Assembly (NCBI RefSeq): GCF_934630525.1
Contig: NZ_CAKTVX010000010.1
Coordinates: forward strand, 22,980 to 86,979
Direction: 5' to 3'
DNA: 64,000 nt
Source of the DNA: an uncultured Slackia sp.
GTDB lineage: Bacteria; Actinomycetota; Coriobacteriia; Coriobacteriales; Eggerthellaceae
Every line of letters starts with the position of its first letter. The first letter of the stretch is position 1. Shown piece by piece: positions 61,922-64,000 of the stretch. The notes under the pieces were generated by a model. The model was given only the letters and a program-made list of their open reading frames with translations. It was not told the DNA's origin and made no database searches. A program made the translations under genes and the position numbers.

Positions 61922-62031
61922 CTCCCCTTGTCGTCCTCGCGCGCATTTGACTTTAGTTCTCGCCAGACTTCTAAAACAAAGCCTGCTATTGTGGCGACCG
62001 CAGCTGCGGCACATAGAATTCTTTCAAACAT
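61900..62031 (-). CDS. 43-residue small membrane peptide, type I toxin-like
   Basis: ATG 62031 has GGAG 8 nt upstream, and a TACAAT -10 lies at the complement of 62093-62098, giving a leader of about 55 nt. The peptide has one hydrophobic segment (residues 5-22, Ala/Val/Ile-rich, ending V-W), then a charged tail with KGRKKKGRS at 35-43. This is the layout of type I toxins such as TxpA/BsrG. Its stop lies inside the terminator of a convergent small RNA, and its own message would end at the hairpin 61841-61868. I do not recognise the peptide family; it could instead be a small structural membrane protein. Confidence 0.55.
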   Translation of the reverse strand: MFERILCAAAAVATIAGFVLEVWRELKSNAREDDKGRKKKGRS

Positions 62032-62114
62032 AAGCGTTGCTCCAATCTGCGTTGAAGCGCCGCTCCGCGTCGGACTTTACCAGCACGCAGGCATTGTAGC
62101 ACGCCCGCAAAAAA

Positions 62115-62149
62115 GAGAGCCTGACCCATGCAAGCTGGACCAGGCTCTT
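62115..62149 (-). terminator. intrinsic terminator of metG
   Basis: An AGAGCCTG-ACC/GG-CCAGGCTCT stem, followed on the minus strand by TCTCTTTTTT, 28 nt after the metG stop and upstream of the small peptide promoter. Confidence 0.9.
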
Positions 62150-62176
62150 TAATGCTTTTGTTCTTCAGATGAACGA

Positions 62177-63784
62177 TTAGTCGTTCTTCTGCAGGCGCGG
62201 GAACAGGGCGTCGCCCTTCTCAACCGGCGCGCCGCCAGCCAAGCCGCCCCATACGCAGGCTTCGGCCAGGTTGTCGCTGCCAGCCTCGGCTTCGCACGAA
62301 ATGCGACGCAGCGCCTCGGCGCTCGTGGTGGGCATAAACGGCTCGAGCAAGTGCGCGGAAATGCGAATGGCCTCGAGCAGGTTGTAAATCACGAACGCGA
62401 GCTGGTCGGCCTTTGCCTCGTCCTTGGCAAGCGCCCACGGCTCGGAGTCTTCGATGTAGTGGTTCGCAGCATGGATAAGCTCCATAACGGCATCTTTGCC
62501 TGCACCGTAATCGAGCACGTCCATCGCGGCGGCATAGCGATCGACCAGACCCTCGACGATTTTCGCGAGCGGGTTGTCAAACGCATCGGCGCTGGCAGGC
62601 TTCGCGGGAGCGCAGCCGTCAAAGTACTTCGCGCTCATGTTCAGCGAGCGGGAAATCAGGTTGCCCCAGCTGTTAGCCAAATCGGCGTTGTACACCTGCT
62701 CCATGCGCTCAAACGAAATAGCGCCATCGGTGCCGGGAACCACGTCGGTCATGAAGTAGTAGCGGTAGCCTTCAACACCCAGCAGGTCGATGACGTCTTG
62801 CGGGGCAATAGCGTTGCCGCGGCTCTTCGACATTTTTTCGGCCTTGCCGGTCTCGGAGTTGCGCACCGTAAGGAAGCCGTGCGCGAACACGTGCTCGGGC
62901 AGCGACTCGCCAATAGCCATGAGCATGGCCGGCCAAATGACGCAGTGGAAGCGGATGATGTCCTTGCCCACAATGTGGTACTGAGCGGGCCAACGGAAGG
63001 CAAACTCTGCTTTGGAAGCATCGTCGTCAAGGCCATAACCCACAGCCGTCATGTAGTTCAGCAGCGCGTCGAACCACACATAGGTCACATGGCCGTCATC
63101 GAACGGCACGGGAACGCCCCAATCGAAGCTCGTACGGCTCACGGAAAGGTCGTTCAGACCGCCTTCGACGAAGCTGCGCACCTCGTTCCTGCGGAAATCG
63201 GGCTGCACGAATTCGGGATGCTCGTCGTAGAGCGCGAGCAGCTTGTCCTGGAACGCGGAAAGCTTGAAGAAGTACGACTCTTCCTGCACGCGCTCGAGCG
63301 GACGATGGCAATCGGGGCACAGGTGCTGGCCAACCGAACCGTACTCCTCGTCGCCCTTCTTCACCTGGTTGTCGGTGTAATAGGTCTCGTCGGGTACGCA
63401 GTACCAGCCATCGTAGCTGCCCTTGTACAGGTAGCCCGATTCCTGCATGCGCTCCCAGAGGTACTGAACCGCATGGTGCTGGCGCGGCTCGGTCGTGCGA
63501 ATGAAGTCGTCGTTGGAAATCTCGAGCGTCTTCCACAAATTCTGGAACAGGGGAGCCTGGCTGTCGCACCATGCCTGAGGCGAATCGAAGCCGTGCTGCT
63601 CGGCGGCCTCGGCGACCTTTTCGCCATGCTCATCCATGCCGGTGAGGAATTTGACGTCGTAGCCCATCGCGCGACGGTAGCGAGCCTGGACATCGGCCAA
63701 GATGGTCGAGTACGCGGTTCCCAAATGGGGCGCCGCGTTTACGTAATAAATGGGCGTGGTAATAAAGAATGACGGCTTGGACAT
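62177..63784 (-). CDS. metG: methionyl-tRNA synthetase
   Basis: A 535-residue class I synthetase. TTPIYYVNAAPHLGTAYSTILADV contains the HIGH-type motif (PHLG), KMSKSRGN the KMSKS loop, and CPDC a partial zinc knuckle. It charges tRNA-Met in the cytosol. It lacks the C-terminal EMAP-type tRNA-binding domain, as in the shorter class of MetG. ATG 63784 has AAGGAG 4 nt upstream and is preferred over one 19 codons upstream. A TACAAT -10 lies at the complement of 63850-63855. Confidence 0.96.
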   Translation of the reverse strand: MSKPSFFITTPIYYVNAAPHLGTAYSTILADVQARYRRAMGYDVKFLTGMDEHGEKVAEAAEQHGFDSPQAWCDSQAPLFQNLWKTLEISNDDFIRTTEPRQHHAVQYLWERMQESGYLYKGSYDGWYCVPDETYYTDNQVKKGDEEYGSVGQHLCPDCHRPLERVQEESYFFKLSAFQDKLLALYDEHPEFVQPDFRRNEVRSFVEGGLNDLSVSRTSFDWGVPVPFDDGHVTYVWFDALLNYMTAVGYGLDDDASKAEFAFRWPAQYHIVGKDIIRFHCVIWPAMLMAIGESLPEHVFAHGFLTVRNSETGKAEKMSKSRGNAIAPQDVIDLLGVEGYRYYFMTDVVPGTDGAISFERMEQVYNADLANSWGNLISRSLNMSAKYFDGCAPAKPASADAFDNPLAKIVEGLVDRYAAAMDVLDYGAGKDAVMELIHAANHYIEDSEPWALAKDEAKADQLAFVIYNLLEAIRISAHLLEPFMPTTSAEALRRISCEAEAGSDNLAEACVWGGLAGGAPVEKGDALFPRLQKND

Positions 63785-63849
63785 GCATGCTCCTTCTCGC
63801 CCGCGCGGCCAATGACGCCGCCGAGCCTTGGGGTTTTTCAAACTTTTGT

Positions 63850-63855
63850 ATTGTA
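63850..63855 (-). promoter_or_regulatory. metG promoter -10 element
   Basis: TACAAT on the minus strand, 66 nt upstream of the start codon. The -35 is not clear. No T-box signature is seen in the leader. Confidence 0.5.
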
Positions 63856-63960
63856 GCGCACCCGTGCGCAGGCCTGAAGAAGCACGGAGACATTCTTGCG
63901 ACGACTTTAAAGAAACGCCGAAGAGTTAATTTGCGAGTTCATCCGAACGCTTAGCTTCCG

Positions 63961-64000
63961 TTCTCGAACTCAGCCGGACATGTCCGGCTGAGTTCGAGAA
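63961..64000. repeat. perfect 40-bp palindrome at the window edge
   Basis: The 20 bases 63961-63980 (TTCTCGAACTCAGCCGGACA) are the exact reverse complement of 63981-64000, with no loop. The repeat may extend beyond the window. Confidence 0.9.

Noticed and set aside
63785..63960. T-box riboswitch in the metG leader
   Set aside because: No AGGGTGGNACCGCG-type antiterminator box is visible, and the leader is only about 60 nt.

Overview
The window is about 58-60 % GC and fits a strictly anaerobic actinomycete of class Coriobacteriia, most likely family Eggerthellaceae. This is inferred from gene content: a superoxide reductase, several multi-subunit molybdopterin/4Fe-4S/NrfD respiratory modules with TAT signals, archaeal-type split glutamate synthase, a complete selenocysteine pathway, and double-cubane/2-hydroxyacyl-CoA dehydratase-type proteins. 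No rRNA, CRISPR array, transposase or phage structural gene is visible. Most genes are on the minus strand.

Layout. 1-8.6 kb: end of a flavoprotein gene, small Fe-S/cysteine-rich genes, superoxide reductase, lgt, an LCP-family cell-wall gene, murA, and tsf-rpsB with an intervening attenuator. 8.6-12.8 kb: a long palindromic element, a LysR regulator and a divergent aldo/keto reductase operon ending in a carboxymuconolactone decarboxylase-cupin fusion. 12.9-20.1 kb: an MFS transporter and a five-gene split glutamate synthase operon. 21.0-25.4 kb: DUF917 / hydantoinase-oxoprolinase / DUF917. 25.5-33.3 kb: a DMSO-reductase-type operon with TorD chaperone, then NrfD-GntR-SPFH; the two operons share a TTGTC-N4-GACAA operator. 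33.4-38.0 kb: a dinD-like SOS gene, a B12-dependent methionine synthase activation protein, metF and a U32 peptidase. 38.1-55.5 kb: the selenium region. 56-64 kb: a glycosyltransferase, a PEBP protein, tRNA-Ala, veg, ksgA, a flavin reductase, TatD, a small membrane-peptide/antisense-RNA pair and metG.

The selenium region is the core of the window. A selenocysteine formate dehydrogenase operon (fdhA-fdnH-fdnI-fdhE) diverges from selD-selA-selB-selC. Both fdhA and selD carry an in-frame UGA followed about 10-12 nt later by a SECIS-like hairpin, so the gene making the selenium donor itself needs selenocysteine. Converging on selC is a second module: DUF3343, yedF, DUF3343, an EF2568-type cysteine desulfurase, two double-cubane-type proteins and their ATP-dependent activase. 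The region therefore holds the main user, the decoding machinery and probable selenium/sulfur trafficking.

The least expected observations are (i) a 43-residue membrane peptide gene at 61900-62031 convergent with a roughly 90-nt RNA, laid out like a type I toxin-antitoxin locus; (ii) a pair of long palindromic intergenic elements at 8.6 kb and 47.3 kb that share a 34-nt core whose three variable stem pairs co-vary; and (iii) a second family of structured intergenic elements with at least four copies.
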